From Dehalococcoidia bacterium UBA2158 (lineage in GTDB: Bacteria > Chloroflexota > Dehalococcoidia > Lucifugimonadales > UBA3495): a stretch of DNA of 64,000 nucleotides. The notes beneath the pieces were generated by a model. That model saw only the letters and a list, made by a program, of their open reading frames with translations. It was not told where the DNA came from and did no database searches. Where the stretch lies: the NCBI GenBank assembly GCA_002328185.1, contig DCWQ01000029.1:74994-138993 (forward strand). Direction: 5' to 3'. Shown here piece by piece: positions 33,468 through 41,979 of this stretch (position 1 is its first letter; every line of letters begins with the position of its first letter). Made by a program: the position numbers and the translations under genes.

Positions 33468-33878
33468 CTATTTGGACCCCGGTTCCTTCTCTACGACGTG
33501 GAGGTACATGAAAGCGCCGCTCAGAAGAGTGGCGTCTTCGCAGTGGCCGCCGATCATTTCACCTGAAGGCCGGGCGGCGGCAATGTGAATGTGCACCCGA
33601 AGGGCGCCTTCCGGCAAGGGTTGGATGTACCCTTCCGCACTAACTACCTCCAGGGTTTCGTTCAACACGTGCCGTTGGAATTCAGGCGAGCCTTCTTCCC
33701 AGCTACAAAGGTTTCGCAGCTTCAGTTCACTCAAACTCCCGATGCAGGACGTTACGATAGCTTCTCTGATGCCCTCTGCCTGCGCCAGTGATTCGAGGGT
33801 GCTGACCAAGGACTCCCCAGCTAGAAATTTTCTGTACAGGATGCCTGAGGCTTTCGTTTCCCATTCTTGAATTGCCAT
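33468..33878 (-). CDS. PPC (DUF296) domain protein
   Basis: 136 residues spanning a complete PPC domain: KFLAGESLVSTLESLAQAEG, AIVTSCIGSLSELKLRNL, a central LRVHIHIAAARPSGEMIGGH with the conserved His cluster, and ATLLSGAFMYLHVVE. The domain also occurs in plant AT-hook proteins; bacterial members are single-domain, often trimeric, and of unclear function. AGGAGA precedes the ATG. It diverges from the M19 peptidase gene. Confidence 0.85.
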   Translation of the reverse strand: MAIQEWETKASGILYRKFLAGESLVSTLESLAQAEGIREAIVTSCIGSLSELKLRNLCSWEEGSPEFQRHVLNETLEVVSAEGYIQPLPEGALRVHIHIAAARPSGEMIGGHCEDATLLSGAFMYLHVVEKEPGSK

Positions 33879-34021
33879 TAATTCTCCTGGGGCCTAGACG
33901 TATGGTGGCTAGTATAGCCCGGCGGGTTTCCGATGGGAGTGCCTGTGTGTACAATCCCCAGGGCGTGGCGGTTCAGGTAATCCTCGAGGGCGCCCCCGGC
34001 ACGGCAAAAGGAGCAACCAAG

Positions 34022-35119
34022 ATGGTGGCGAACTCTATCCCACTGGCAAAACAGGTTATCCAGGGCCGGCCGGTAGCTGTTCCTCTCGGTAATGAGCAGG
34101 AGAGTAGATTTCAGCGTCTGGTCGAAGAGACGACCATGATCGACCTCCATGAGCACCCGATGGTGAAGCCGGAAGATCCCAGCCGACTCTTGGAGTACCT
34201 GCGCGGCGACGTCCACGAGTGGGGCTACGAGGCGATACGCCACGGAGGGTTTACAGCGGTTGGGACGGCCAATGTCTTTCGGGGCATGGTGAACACCGAC
34301 GAGATGTCCTTCATTCGGTTCGAAGACCTTTTGGACGAGATCGGCATGATGCTCTCAGATGTCGGCCGTCATGGCGGGGTTGTCAAAGTCGGCAACGCTG
34401 ACGAGATCGAAGCGGCAAAGCGGCAAGACCAGGTGGGTATCTTGCCAACGGTGGAGCACTTGGCCATCGGCAGCGAGTTGCAGCGTCTGGACGTGCTCTA
34501 CAGCGCCGGCGTCAGGCTGGCAGGGCTCACCTACCGACGTAAGAACTATATCGGGGACGGCCACCTGGAGCGCAACGACGGCGGGCTGAGCCTGTTCGGA
34601 ATCGAGGTCATTAAGAGGATGAACGATCTGGGTATGGTGGTCGACTTGTCCCACGCGTCTTTCAAGACGGCCATGGACGCCATAGAGTGCTCCCAGACGC
34701 CCGTGTGCTTCAGCCACGACGGGTCATACACTCTCGGCCAGCAACAGGGTGGCGGAGAGTATGCTTCGGGACGCCTGAGGAGAGACGAGGAGTTGGTCGC
34801 CTGCGCGCAAAAAGGCGGAATCATCGGGGTCACCGTCGCGCCGTCGGTGATCAGTAGCTGGGGATCCACTCTGAGCATCGATCGTTTGCTGGATCACTAC
34901 GATTACATGGTGAACTTGCTGGGCATCGACCACGTAGCCATCGGCACAGATTCCAGCATAGGGGAGAGAAGCTCGGGCTTTGTCACCGGCGTCGAATCCA
35001 TCGCAGAAGCGAAGAACATCATTCGCGGGCTAATCACCCGGGGTTACTCCGATGCCGACATCATAAAGATCACCGGCGGCAACGCACTGGTATTCTTTCG
35101 CAGGGTCATGGGCGGGTAG
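34022..35119 (+). CDS. M19-family (membrane dipeptidase-like) metallohydrolase
   Basis: 365 residues. TIM-barrel hydrolase pattern of peptidase family M19: IDLHEHPMVKPED near the N-terminus in place of the usual DGHxD, VRLAGLTYRRKNYIGDG, a central VVDLSHASFKTAMDA with a His ligand, PVCFSHDGSYTL, and HVAIGTDSSIGERSSGF. The altered first metal motif (HEH) makes this a divergent member, so dipeptide cleavage is not certain. ATG 34022 has AAAGGAG upstream; the open frame starts at 33872 but that part is not conserved-looking. A gene-poor region follows. Confidence 0.8.
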   Translation: MVANSIPLAKQVIQGRPVAVPLGNEQESRFQRLVEETTMIDLHEHPMVKPEDPSRLLEYLRGDVHEWGYEAIRHGGFTAVGTANVFRGMVNTDEMSFIRFEDLLDEIGMMLSDVGRHGGVVKVGNADEIEAAKRQDQVGILPTVEHLAIGSELQRLDVLYSAGVRLAGLTYRRKNYIGDGHLERNDGGLSLFGIEVIKRMNDLGMVVDLSHASFKTAMDAIECSQTPVCFSHDGSYTLGQQQGGGEYASGRLRRDEELVACAQKGGIIGVTVAPSVISSWGSTLSIDRLLDHYDYMVNLLGIDHVAIGTDSSIGERSSGFVTGVESIAEAKNIIRGLITRGYSDADIIKITGGNALVFFRRVMGG

Positions 35120-36177
35120 CCTGGTTCTTTGCCCGTTAAAAGCTCACCGAGCTCTTCTCTTTATGAACCTAGCCCAAATCGCTAGGTGTGAATTTTCCTG
35201 ATATGTGCGTTTGTGAGGTGTTGCACTTTGATAACACGGGCCAGACCTCTCAACTGAGGAGTCAGTACATCCATGCACGTGGGACGGCTCAACAGATTTC
35301 AGTATAACCCTTAATCAAACATACCAAACCTATCAGGCATCACCATCGACCGTATTATTCCTCGCTCATTGAAATACCCAACTTTGAAACGGAGATTCTG
35401 ATATGGCTGAACAAAATATCGATTGGCAATCGGTTTCACGGTCGCTAAAGCAACCAGCAGCCAGTTGGATAACGCTCGAGAAACCGAGATTAGCCTGATG
35501 ATTACCCAATCCGGAATCAATCTAGTATTGATGTCTCCAGATGCCGGCGCTACGCGGATACGATGCCCTGGAAGTTTCTGATCCAGGCTATCTTGAATCA
35601 AACTCCCCGCTTGTGCGGAGATCTCTACATTCAGTTTCACCAGGGGTTCAAACAGGCTTTGGATGAACTTGGATTTCATCTGATGACAGGCCGGAGCCGT
35701 GACGGCAGGCGGATGATTAGTCGGCTTCGGGACTATCCGACGATAACTTCACAATCATTGAGAGTTCCTGGCCAAGCATCAGCGTGCCAACCCTGCTTAA
35801 GACGAGGTAATCATGCATTTGCGAACATTGAGATATGGGAACGCCTTTTCCGAGCGGAGGCGGAAACCGATAATGATGCTCTCTTTCGAGAGCATATAAA
35901 AAGGCTGGATTTGCCCCACAAACCCGAGTTGCTGATAGATGGCACGATCTTGGTGATGCGAGCTTGTGAAGCCTATTGGACATTGGACCAAAGAGATCTA
36001 TAGGAATTCGGCCGCTTTCTGGATATGCAGTGGTACGATCCCCCCGACACGACCGAAACCCGCCCCGTGTATACGCTTAATATCTTTGAGTTTGTATTGG
36101 TACGGGTCATTTAGGTGGTTGTGGCCGCGGTATTAACTGGGATGCGCAGGCGAAACAGGAAGCACCCAGACAAACTT
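35120..36177. other. Gene-poor, AT-richer stretch with broken open frames
   Basis: No protein family was recognised here. Open frames exist on both strands (minus 35311-35679, plus 35563-36003), but they mirror each other and lack ribosome-binding sites. One plus-strand segment (about 35410-35590) has a protein-like composition with stops at both ends and may be a gene remnant. Base composition is visibly lower in GC than in the flanks. Confidence 0.5.
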
Positions 36178-36212
36178 AAAGGGCCATCGGTCTGACTAGT
36201 TGGTGGCCCTTT
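36178..36212. terminator. Hairpin, possible terminator upstream of the metzincin gene
   Basis: AAAGGGCCA (36178-36186) pairs perfectly with TGGCCCTTT (36204-36212) around a 17-base loop. There is only a short T or A run on each side, so termination is uncertain. Confidence 0.45.
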
Positions 36213-36329
36213 GTCAAAGCTTCAACCGTTTTGATTGTAACCGCCACTATTAACCTGATATCGGTGGTTTTACGTTAAGCCTATGATGATCTAACACGGT
36301 TTTCCTGTTGCTAATTAGAGCACAAATTT

Positions 36330-37922
36330 ATGATCAAGAATGTTCTCCCTTGGGCGATCTCAGGTATAGCCTTGGTTTGTTGCGTTGCGACAATCTATTC
36401 TTTAATGGCCTATCGTGATGTTGTGAATAAGATAGTCGCATCAGAAGAATCTTCTGATCTAGAAGATTATGGTCAGGCTATAACAATACTCGAATCGGCA
36501 ATGACTAGTTCGATCGTTAAATTCTTTGGAGTAAAACGGAAGACTCTTGAAGACCTGTCGACCGCTGCCGCTACTCGAGAGGTAGACAAAAGACATTTTG
36601 AGGATGGGCTAAATGCCGGTTCCGATGACTTATTAGACGGCATCAATAAACTCTCTGAAATCGCCAGAGATTCTCGCTATTTTGACCAGTCCCAGATCAA
36701 GATAGGCGAGTTTCGATTACAACTTTTGGAATTGGAACTAGATTCGGCTGACGAGAAAACAAAAAAAGCAGAAGAAGAGATTAAGCTACTATTAATTTCG
36801 AACAAGGCGCTAGAAACAACTTTAAATCAAGAGACTGAATCGAAACTTGCAGCAGAAAGCGCAGCTAGCATGGCGAACCAACGGGCAGACGATGAAGCCA
36901 CCGCTAAGAGGTCCGCCCAACAGCAAGCCGCTGATCAAGAGCTGCTCGCTCAAGAAGAGGCAGCAGGCAAGAAGTTAGCCCAACAACAAGCCGCTGATCA
37001 GGAACAGATCGCTCAAGAAGAAGGTGCAGCCAAGAGGGTAGCCCAGCAGGAAGCCGCAGAACAGGCTGCCTTTGCCAAACAGATAGAAAAAGACCGAATC
37101 CTGCTTCTAGCGGATACCCATCCTATGATCCAAGCGGTCGTTTCTGGTGAACTAAAATTTTATTTCGAACCATTGCCGTGGTATGCAGCTCCAGAAGTAT
37201 CTTCAGGAGTTGAAGAAATTGCCCAATCATTATCAGAGTGGAATCCATATAACGCGACCATGAGAAGAGTTTATTCCACCTCCAATGCTGATCTAGTAAT
37301 TACTTGGGTCAAAGATTACGGCACCCATGTGCTCGGCGAAGCTATATATAAATCTCACATTAAGGTCGGTTTGGGAACCGAAAATTGCATAGGCGATTGG
37401 ATGGCATTTGATTCGAATACCTTGAAAAAAGTGCTATGGCATGAGATAGGGCATACTATGGGCTATTCCCACAGTTCCAATCCAACTAATGTGATGTACC
37501 ACAATACCGCGACCCATTTTTTTGTAGAACAGGACATCTCCGAAGCTATAGCTTCTGGTTGGTATATGACATTCCCCCTTTGCGGATCAGGTCAATATTT
37601 TTATTCGTTCGAATCAGAGAATTCATACGAGGGTTTTGACATATATGTACTTCCGCCTGGAACGGATGGGGCAACGGTCAATTCTGGTGGTCTTGTTTAC
37701 ACGGATTGCGGATCGACAGGAATTGCCTCCTATAGCAACTCGTGCAACGTGAGCTTTGGGGCATCTATATACATTTCACCAACTCATTATTACAACGGAG
37801 TAACCATCACTGGAAAAGTAATCACTCCAGATGAATCTGTCTGGCCTGATATGGAATGGGATGCGTCGGTTTTTGAATACGAAGCATCAGACTTGCTCTA
37901 CTACCGTGATTTCTTTCGATAA
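36330..37922 (+). CDS. Membrane-anchored coiled-coil metzincin (M10/matrixin-like) protease
   Basis: 530 residues. A short N-terminus and one transmembrane helix (residues 6-27, WAISGIALVCCVATIYSL) precede a helical region rich in Glu, Lys and Ala (about 30-260) that contains three tandem 21-residue repeats. The catalytic domain has HEIGHTMGYSH (His371, Glu372, His375, His381), the full HExxHxxGxxH zinc motif, and the Met-turn TNVMYHN. A C-terminal part of about 130 residues is rich in Tyr, Ser and Gly. The likely topology is anchored with the protease outside the membrane. The family degrades proteins; the target is unknown. Codon and base usage are more AT-rich than in the flanking operons, which suggests transfer or relaxed selection. 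Confidence 0.85.
   Translation: MIKNVLPWAISGIALVCCVATIYSLMAYRDVVNKIVASEESSDLEDYGQAITILESAMTSSIVKFFGVKRKTLEDLSTAAATREVDKRHFEDGLNAGSDDLLDGINKLSEIARDSRYFDQSQIKIGEFRLQLLELELDSADEKTKKAEEEIKLLLISNKALETTLNQETESKLAAESAASMANQRADDEATAKRSAQQQAADQELLAQEEAAGKKLAQQQAADQEQIAQEEGAAKRVAQQEAAEQAAFAKQIEKDRILLLADTHPMIQAVVSGELKFYFEPLPWYAAPEVSSGVEEIAQSLSEWNPYNATMRRVYSTSNADLVITWVKDYGTHVLGEAIYKSHIKVGLGTENCIGDWMAFDSNTLKKVLWHEIGHTMGYSHSSNPTNVMYHNTATHFFVEQDISEAIASGWYMTFPLCGSGQYFYSFESENSYEGFDIYVLPPGTDGATVNSGGLVYTDCGSTGIASYSNSCNVSFGASIYISPTHYYNGVTITGKVITPDESVWPDMEWDASVFEYEASDLLYYRDFFR
36906..37094 (+). repeat. Three tandem 63-base repeats inside the metzincin gene
   Basis: Codons 193-255 encode three 21-residue units that begin K[KR]xAQQ[QE]AA[DE]Q and end in a Glu/Ala/Gly or Lys/Asp-rich tail. 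The first two are nearly identical in protein and similar in DNA; the third has diverged. They extend a predicted coiled-coil stalk. Confidence 0.85.
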
Positions 37923-38241
37923 GGCCTGTATCGCCTCAGGGAATCGGTATATCAGAGATTCCCACTGGCATGCGAAATCTGATCTGCATCAACATTACTT
38001 TAGTGCAGTTGCACCGCAACAATGCCATCGACCATTGAGAGAGCGCGCGCGATTGAAATGGCGAACAATCAGGGGCAATCCTATATTAGTCACGAACTTG
38101 GGAGATGTTTAATTTCGAGCATATCGGCCGAGGGAGTAGGCTCCGCAATCGTCGCCGTACAATCCAACGCCATCAGCAGGACGATGGACAGGAAGACATG
38201 CACGATAAATGTTAGTGATAGGGTCGATAGGCAGCGCATGG
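37923..38241. other. Intergenic stretch without a recognised gene
   Basis: A 7-bp hairpin (GGGAATC 37940-37946 with GATTCCC 37958-37964) lies just after the metzincin stop. The remaining sequence has only short open frames with no ribosome-binding site or family resemblance. Confidence 0.45.
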
Positions 38242-38403
38242 TTAGTTAGAGCCAGGATAACTGTCTGGAGGCCGTTCCGGCATCCCTTCGTAACGATCGC
38301 CACTACCCCAATCCGCGTTTAAGAATAATAATACAAATACCGCTACAATTACGATGAGGGAGATGGCGCTTCCTACGCCCCCAATCACTCTCTTTCGGCC
38401 CAT
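38242..38403 (-). CDS. Small single-pass membrane protein (53 residues)
   Basis: The ATG at 38403 opens a frame with basic residues (MGRKRVIGG), one strong transmembrane helix (about residues 12-28, AISLIVIVAVFVLLFL) and a polar, Pro-rich tail (GMPERPPDSYPGSN). The arrangement is that of a real small inner-membrane protein, but no clear Shine-Dalgarno motif precedes the start. Function is unknown. Confidence 0.45.
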   Translation of the reverse strand: MGRKRVIGGVGSAISLIVIVAVFVLLFLNADWGSGDRYEGMPERPPDSYPGSN

Positions 38404-38735
38404 AAGAGTCAACGTTTGGGGTTAGTTCTGGTGCCGCTCTCCGCTGTATGTTCCACGCGTGGCCACAGCTGAATAGCCCCACGCATTGAGCAACGCATTA
38501 GAGCGGTTACTGGTGCCGCAGGTGCCGCAGCAAGTGGCGGAGATGATACTTCGCCTCTCGCTATCTGCGCGTCCCGATATGCCGGCATTTATATTCCAAA
38601 GTTCCAGGCTACGTCCGGCGTTGCCGAAGAAGAAGCCGACGGCCCAAGGTTAAGGCAGCTAGGTATTAGACATCATCTCCACCCATGATTAATATAATCT
38701 CCGACCGGAACCCTATTTCGAGTTTGGAGGCAGAC
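38404..38735. other. Intergenic stretch with a start-less minus-strand open frame
   Basis: On the minus strand a frame of about 75 codons, from near 38646 to the stop at about 38419, has a protein-like, Cys-rich composition (SATCCGTCGTSNR) but no start codon and a stop just upstream. It may be a gene remnant in front of the small membrane protein gene. No family was recognised. Confidence 0.4.
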
Positions 38736-39026
38736 ATGGCCGCATACGTGATTGGCGCTATCCAAAGTGTAAACGACCCAACGGCTTTTTCAGAGTATCA
38801 AAATTTGGCCTTACCCACCTTGGCGAAATACTGTGGAACCGTCGTAATCGGGAGCACTAAAATCGAAGTGGCCGATGGGAATTGGTCGCCTACCGGCATG
38901 GTCGTGGTCGAGTTTGAAACCATGGCGAAAGCAAAGGAATGGTACAACTCTCCTGACTACAACCCGCTGGTATTGCGTCGAACTGCCTCAGCCGACAGTG
39001 GGGTTATATTTGTAGACGGAGATTAA
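38736..39026 (+). CDS. DUF1330-family small protein
   Basis: 96 residues of the dimeric alpha-beta barrel type: AAYVIGAIQSVNDPTAFSEY, VIGSTKIEVADGNWSPTG, and VVVEFETMAKAKEWYNSPDY, a typical DUF1330 ending. The family is widespread and has no settled function. ATG 38736 was chosen because GGAGG lies five bases upstream; the frame is open from 38685. Confidence 0.85.
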   Translation: MAAYVIGAIQSVNDPTAFSEYQNLALPTLAKYCGTVVIGSTKIEVADGNWSPTGMVVVEFETMAKAKEWYNSPDYNPLVLRRTASADSGVIFVDGD

Positions 39027-39287
39027 ACAATCGTAGTTTAACTATTGGCTGCTCCTAACCATTATGATTCGGGTTCTCATTTATTATCCGAAGCCTGTTG
39101 AACGGAATTTCGCATCCGAGGTATGGCGTACTTTAACCCCGCCACCTATGCCTTCCTCAAAGCTGAAGCCAGCTGCTTTGGAATGGTCCTGGTCTGGCTG
39201 AGTCCTCCACTACCCCACTAGTACCCCCACCCGGTATGGGACTCGCCGGGGATGTCTCTAATAGATGATTGGAGTGCCTAACATGCA

Positions 39288-40703
39288 TCATTGCAACACC
39301 CCCGGCAATCTCTCCCCGAACAGTGACGCCGTCTCGAAAGCGTTGGCTAGTTGAAGTACACCGAAGTCATCGTGGTGACGTCCAACGATCTGCAAGCCCA
39401 CTGGGAGTCCCTCAGGAGTAAACCCGCACGGCACGGATGCCGCTGGCAGACCAAGCGAACTGATGTAGTAGCATGACTTCATCCAGTCAATGTATGTCTC
39501 CATCTGCACGCCGTTGATTTCGGTCGGATACTCGATTGTCACGTCGAACGGCGGAACCTGATTCACCGGCATAACCATAAACTCATAATTCTCCATGAAG
39601 GCACAAACCCGGTTAAAATATGTGGATCGCATCTCCTCCGCCCTACCAACAATGCTTGCTGTTAGTTTTAAACCGGCCTCAATTTCGATGATCACTGTGT
39701 CCTTGATCAAGTTGCGGTGCTCTTTTAGTAATTCTGCCCTGAGAGACGCTGCTCTCCACGCTCGCAGTGTCTTGAACACCTCGTCTGCGTTGCTGAAATC
39801 CGGAGCGGCCTGGTCGACTACACAGCCAAGCGATTCCAACACGCCTGCGGTGGTCTCAATTATCGAGGCGACTCTCGCATCTATCGGAAGACCGTTGAGG
39901 TCGGGTACGTATGCGATTCTCACTCCCGTGAAGTCTCTTCCGAGGGGGGCAGCAAAAGTTGCCCCGGGCTGGTCTATGGATATCGGGGAGCGATTGTCTG
40001 GCCCCGCTATGACGCTTAGAAAGAGAGCAACGTCCCCCACTGTACGTGCCATTGGACCCTGAACGCTGAGCGTATCCCACTCCAATGGCGAAACAGCCGG
40101 CACCCGTCCCGGGGACGGGCGAAATCCGACCACGTTGTTGAAGTTAGCTGGATTTCGCAATGACCCTCCGAGGTCGGTTCCATCAGCGAATGGCAACATT
40201 CTACAGGCGAGCGAGACTCCCGCACCACCGCTGCTTCCGCCGCATGTCTTTGATGTGTCGTACGGGTTAAGTGTTGCGCCGAATACGGTGTTAAATGTCT
40301 GAGAACCGGCACCGAACTCCGGGGTATTCGTTTTGCCAATGATTATGGCGCCGGCTTTCTTGGTTCGCTCGACAATTATCGCATCCTGATTGGGAACGTT
40401 GTCCTTAAATATGGGAGATCCGAACGTAGTACGCATACCCTTGGTTGAAGTGAGGTCCTTCACCGCGGTGGGAAGTCCGTGAAGTGGCCCAATATATTCG
40501 CCTTTAGCAATCGCTGCGTCCGCCGCTTTGGCACTGTCCATCGCCCGGGCCGAGTGAAGAGTGATGATCGCGTTGACGGTTGAGTTGACACGCTCGATCT
40601 GCATCAAGTGCGCATCCATGACCTCGACTGCTGACAGTTCGCGATTGTGAATCTTGTCTCTCATTTCTCTGGCGGTCAGATAACAGATTTCGTTGCACGG
40701 CAT
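39288..40703 (-). CDS. Amidase (amidase signature family)
   Basis: 471 residues. The Ser-cisSer-Lys catalytic triad is visible: Lys in LPTAVKDLTSTKGM, cis-Ser in TCGGSSGGAGVSLA, and the nucleophile Ser in DGTDLGGSLRNPANF. C-terminal SCYYISSLGLPAASVPCGFT matches the family. It would hydrolyse an amide; GatA is unlikely, since no gatB or gatC is adjacent and the sequence fits catabolic amidases better. ATG 40703 has AGGA seven bases upstream. It lies in the AT-richer segment. Confidence 0.9.
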   Translation of the reverse strand: MPCNEICYLTAREMRDKIHNRELSAVEVMDAHLMQIERVNSTVNAIITLHSARAMDSAKAADAAIAKGEYIGPLHGLPTAVKDLTSTKGMRTTFGSPIFKDNVPNQDAIIVERTKKAGAIIIGKTNTPEFGAGSQTFNTVFGATLNPYDTSKTCGGSSGGAGVSLACRMLPFADGTDLGGSLRNPANFNNVVGFRPSPGRVPAVSPLEWDTLSVQGPMARTVGDVALFLSVIAGPDNRSPISIDQPGATFAAPLGRDFTGVRIAYVPDLNGLPIDARVASIIETTAGVLESLGCVVDQAAPDFSNADEVFKTLRAWRAASLRAELLKEHRNLIKDTVIIEIEAGLKLTASIVGRAEEMRSTYFNRVCAFMENYEFMVMPVNQVPPFDVTIEYPTEINGVQMETYIDWMKSCYYISSLGLPAASVPCGFTPEGLPVGLQIVGRHHDDFGVLQLANAFETASLFGERLPGVLQ

Positions 40704-41180
40704 TTGATTATCCTTTGACCAAGTTTGGGTGAATTCGGCGGTCGAGCCGGGAAACCCTTCACGACTCCTGTTAACAGATAAACGGTGGCGATGATGAGTG
40801 CGTGCACGAAGCAGTATCATCGGTCATTCCGATTTGGCTCGAGCCGGCGAGGTGCATGACCTAGATATCTTCGTTCCAGCTTCGAACGGAGATTAACCTG
40901 TCATTCTCGGGCCTCCGATACCCATACCCATACCCATAAAATATGCTGCCACAGTGCCTTCCCGATGGGGTGTCAATGGAATAAGAGAAGCCTCGTAGAA
41001 AACAATCAGAGGGGGCTTCTAACGTAGGACTTAACCATTGATTGACGGAGTACGGAGCATAACAATTTTCGAGTGCGTTGCCATGCCTAATGTGAAATGG
41101 TGCCACTTGTTGCTAGTTGGTGAAACGTCTGGTCACATTTGGGCCCTATTTTAGACCCAAAATTTACGTCTAATAATTGA
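40704..41180. other. Intergenic stretch without a recognised gene
   Basis: A minus-strand open frame at 40861-41106 contains a GYGYGY run that mirrors a short ATACCC triplet-like repeat (about 40918-40938). It has no ribosome-binding site and no family resemblance. Nothing else stands out. Confidence 0.4.
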
Positions 41181-41531
41181 CTAGGTTTTATCTCCCGCTC
41201 GGGCGACTCTCCATTCATAAAACTTGCCGTCTCTCTTTCTTTCAACACACCGTACTCTGCTACAGCTAGCATTGCCTCGCATGTCAACAGTATCTGCACC
41301 GTGGTAACAAACCGGTATATCATCGTTCTCGTAGATAAATTCAATAGGTTCCGATATGCTGGTCGGGCTACCACCAGCGGCTACCCAGTCCAAAAAAACC
41401 TGCCTGTTAGAAAAACTCCGCAAGGGTGTAGTCCACTTGAAATCTTCAGTCGGGAACTCTCCGAGTCGGCCGGAATCTTTATTGGCAAATACTTCTCGGG
41501 TTGCTTTGGTAAATTCCGTACCTAAAGACAT
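41181..41531 (-). CDS. NTF2/SnoaL-like small protein
   Basis: 116 residues with an N-terminal helix and a curved-sheet pattern typical of the NTF2 fold: LGEFPTEDFKWTTPLRSF, VFLDWVAAGG, IEFIYENDDIPVCYHGADT, and KFYEWRVARAGDK at the end. Members are ketosteroid isomerase-like enzymes or binding proteins; nothing identifies the ligand. AGAGGGA precedes the ATG. It lies 37 bases downstream of the GYD-domain gene on the same strand. Confidence 0.65.
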   Translation of the reverse strand: MSLGTEFTKATREVFANKDSGRLGEFPTEDFKWTTPLRSFSNRQVFLDWVAAGGSPTSISEPIEFIYENDDIPVCYHGADTVDMRGNASCSRVRCVERKRDGKFYEWRVARAGDKT

Positions 41532-41568
41532 TAGTATCCCTCTGATTTAACAAATTAGACCGCAAATT

Positions 41569-41862
41569 TTACGGCATTCCGTTTAGAATGCCAGGAATCT
41601 CCGCTTCCGTGAACGCCCTCATAGCAGTAGCACGGAGATTGCCTATGCCTGCTTGCGCAAGTGCCATCCTCGCCGCTGTTTCATCATCAGGGAATTCATA
41701 AACAACCACGGCGTCCTGTGAGCCCAACGTCAGGTGATAATTAAGTAATTTGCCACCATTGCCTTCAAATGCCTGACGGCCAGCCGCTATTCGAGCTGGA
41801 AGGTCTTTGATTGTTTTGTTGCCTTGTTCTGTGAAGCTGAGAAAAGAGATGTAAGTTGTCAC
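41569..41862 (-). CDS. GYD-domain small protein
   Basis: 97 residues matching the GYD fold: TTYISFLSFTEQGNKTIKDL, NYHLTLGSQDAVVVYEFPDD and a C-terminal helix with MRAFTEAEI. The domain is a small ferredoxin-like unit of unknown function found in many bacteria. The GTG start has GGAGG upstream. It diverges from the Baeyer-Villiger monooxygenase gene across about 120 bases. Confidence 0.82.
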   Translation of the reverse strand: MTTYISFLSFTEQGNKTIKDLPARIAAGRQAFEGNGGKLLNYHLTLGSQDAVVVYEFPDDETAARMALAQAGIGNLRATAMRAFTEAEIPGILNGMP

Positions 41863-41979
41863 AGGGTTCCTCCAAACCGAAAATAGATTGGAGGATACTA
41901 ACGGATAGAAGCCTAATCGTCGAATGTGTAAAATAGAGATGGCAGACGGAGGGCATCAATGGAAGGATGAGGAGGCGAT

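Noticed and set aside
35311..36003. Opposing open frames of 122 and 146 codons
   Set aside because: They mirror each other, lack ribosome-binding sites and match no family known to me, so neither was called a gene.
40918..40938. CRISPR-like or microsatellite array
   Set aside because: Only about three copies of a 6-base ATACCC unit are present, with no spacers and no cas genes anywhere in the window.
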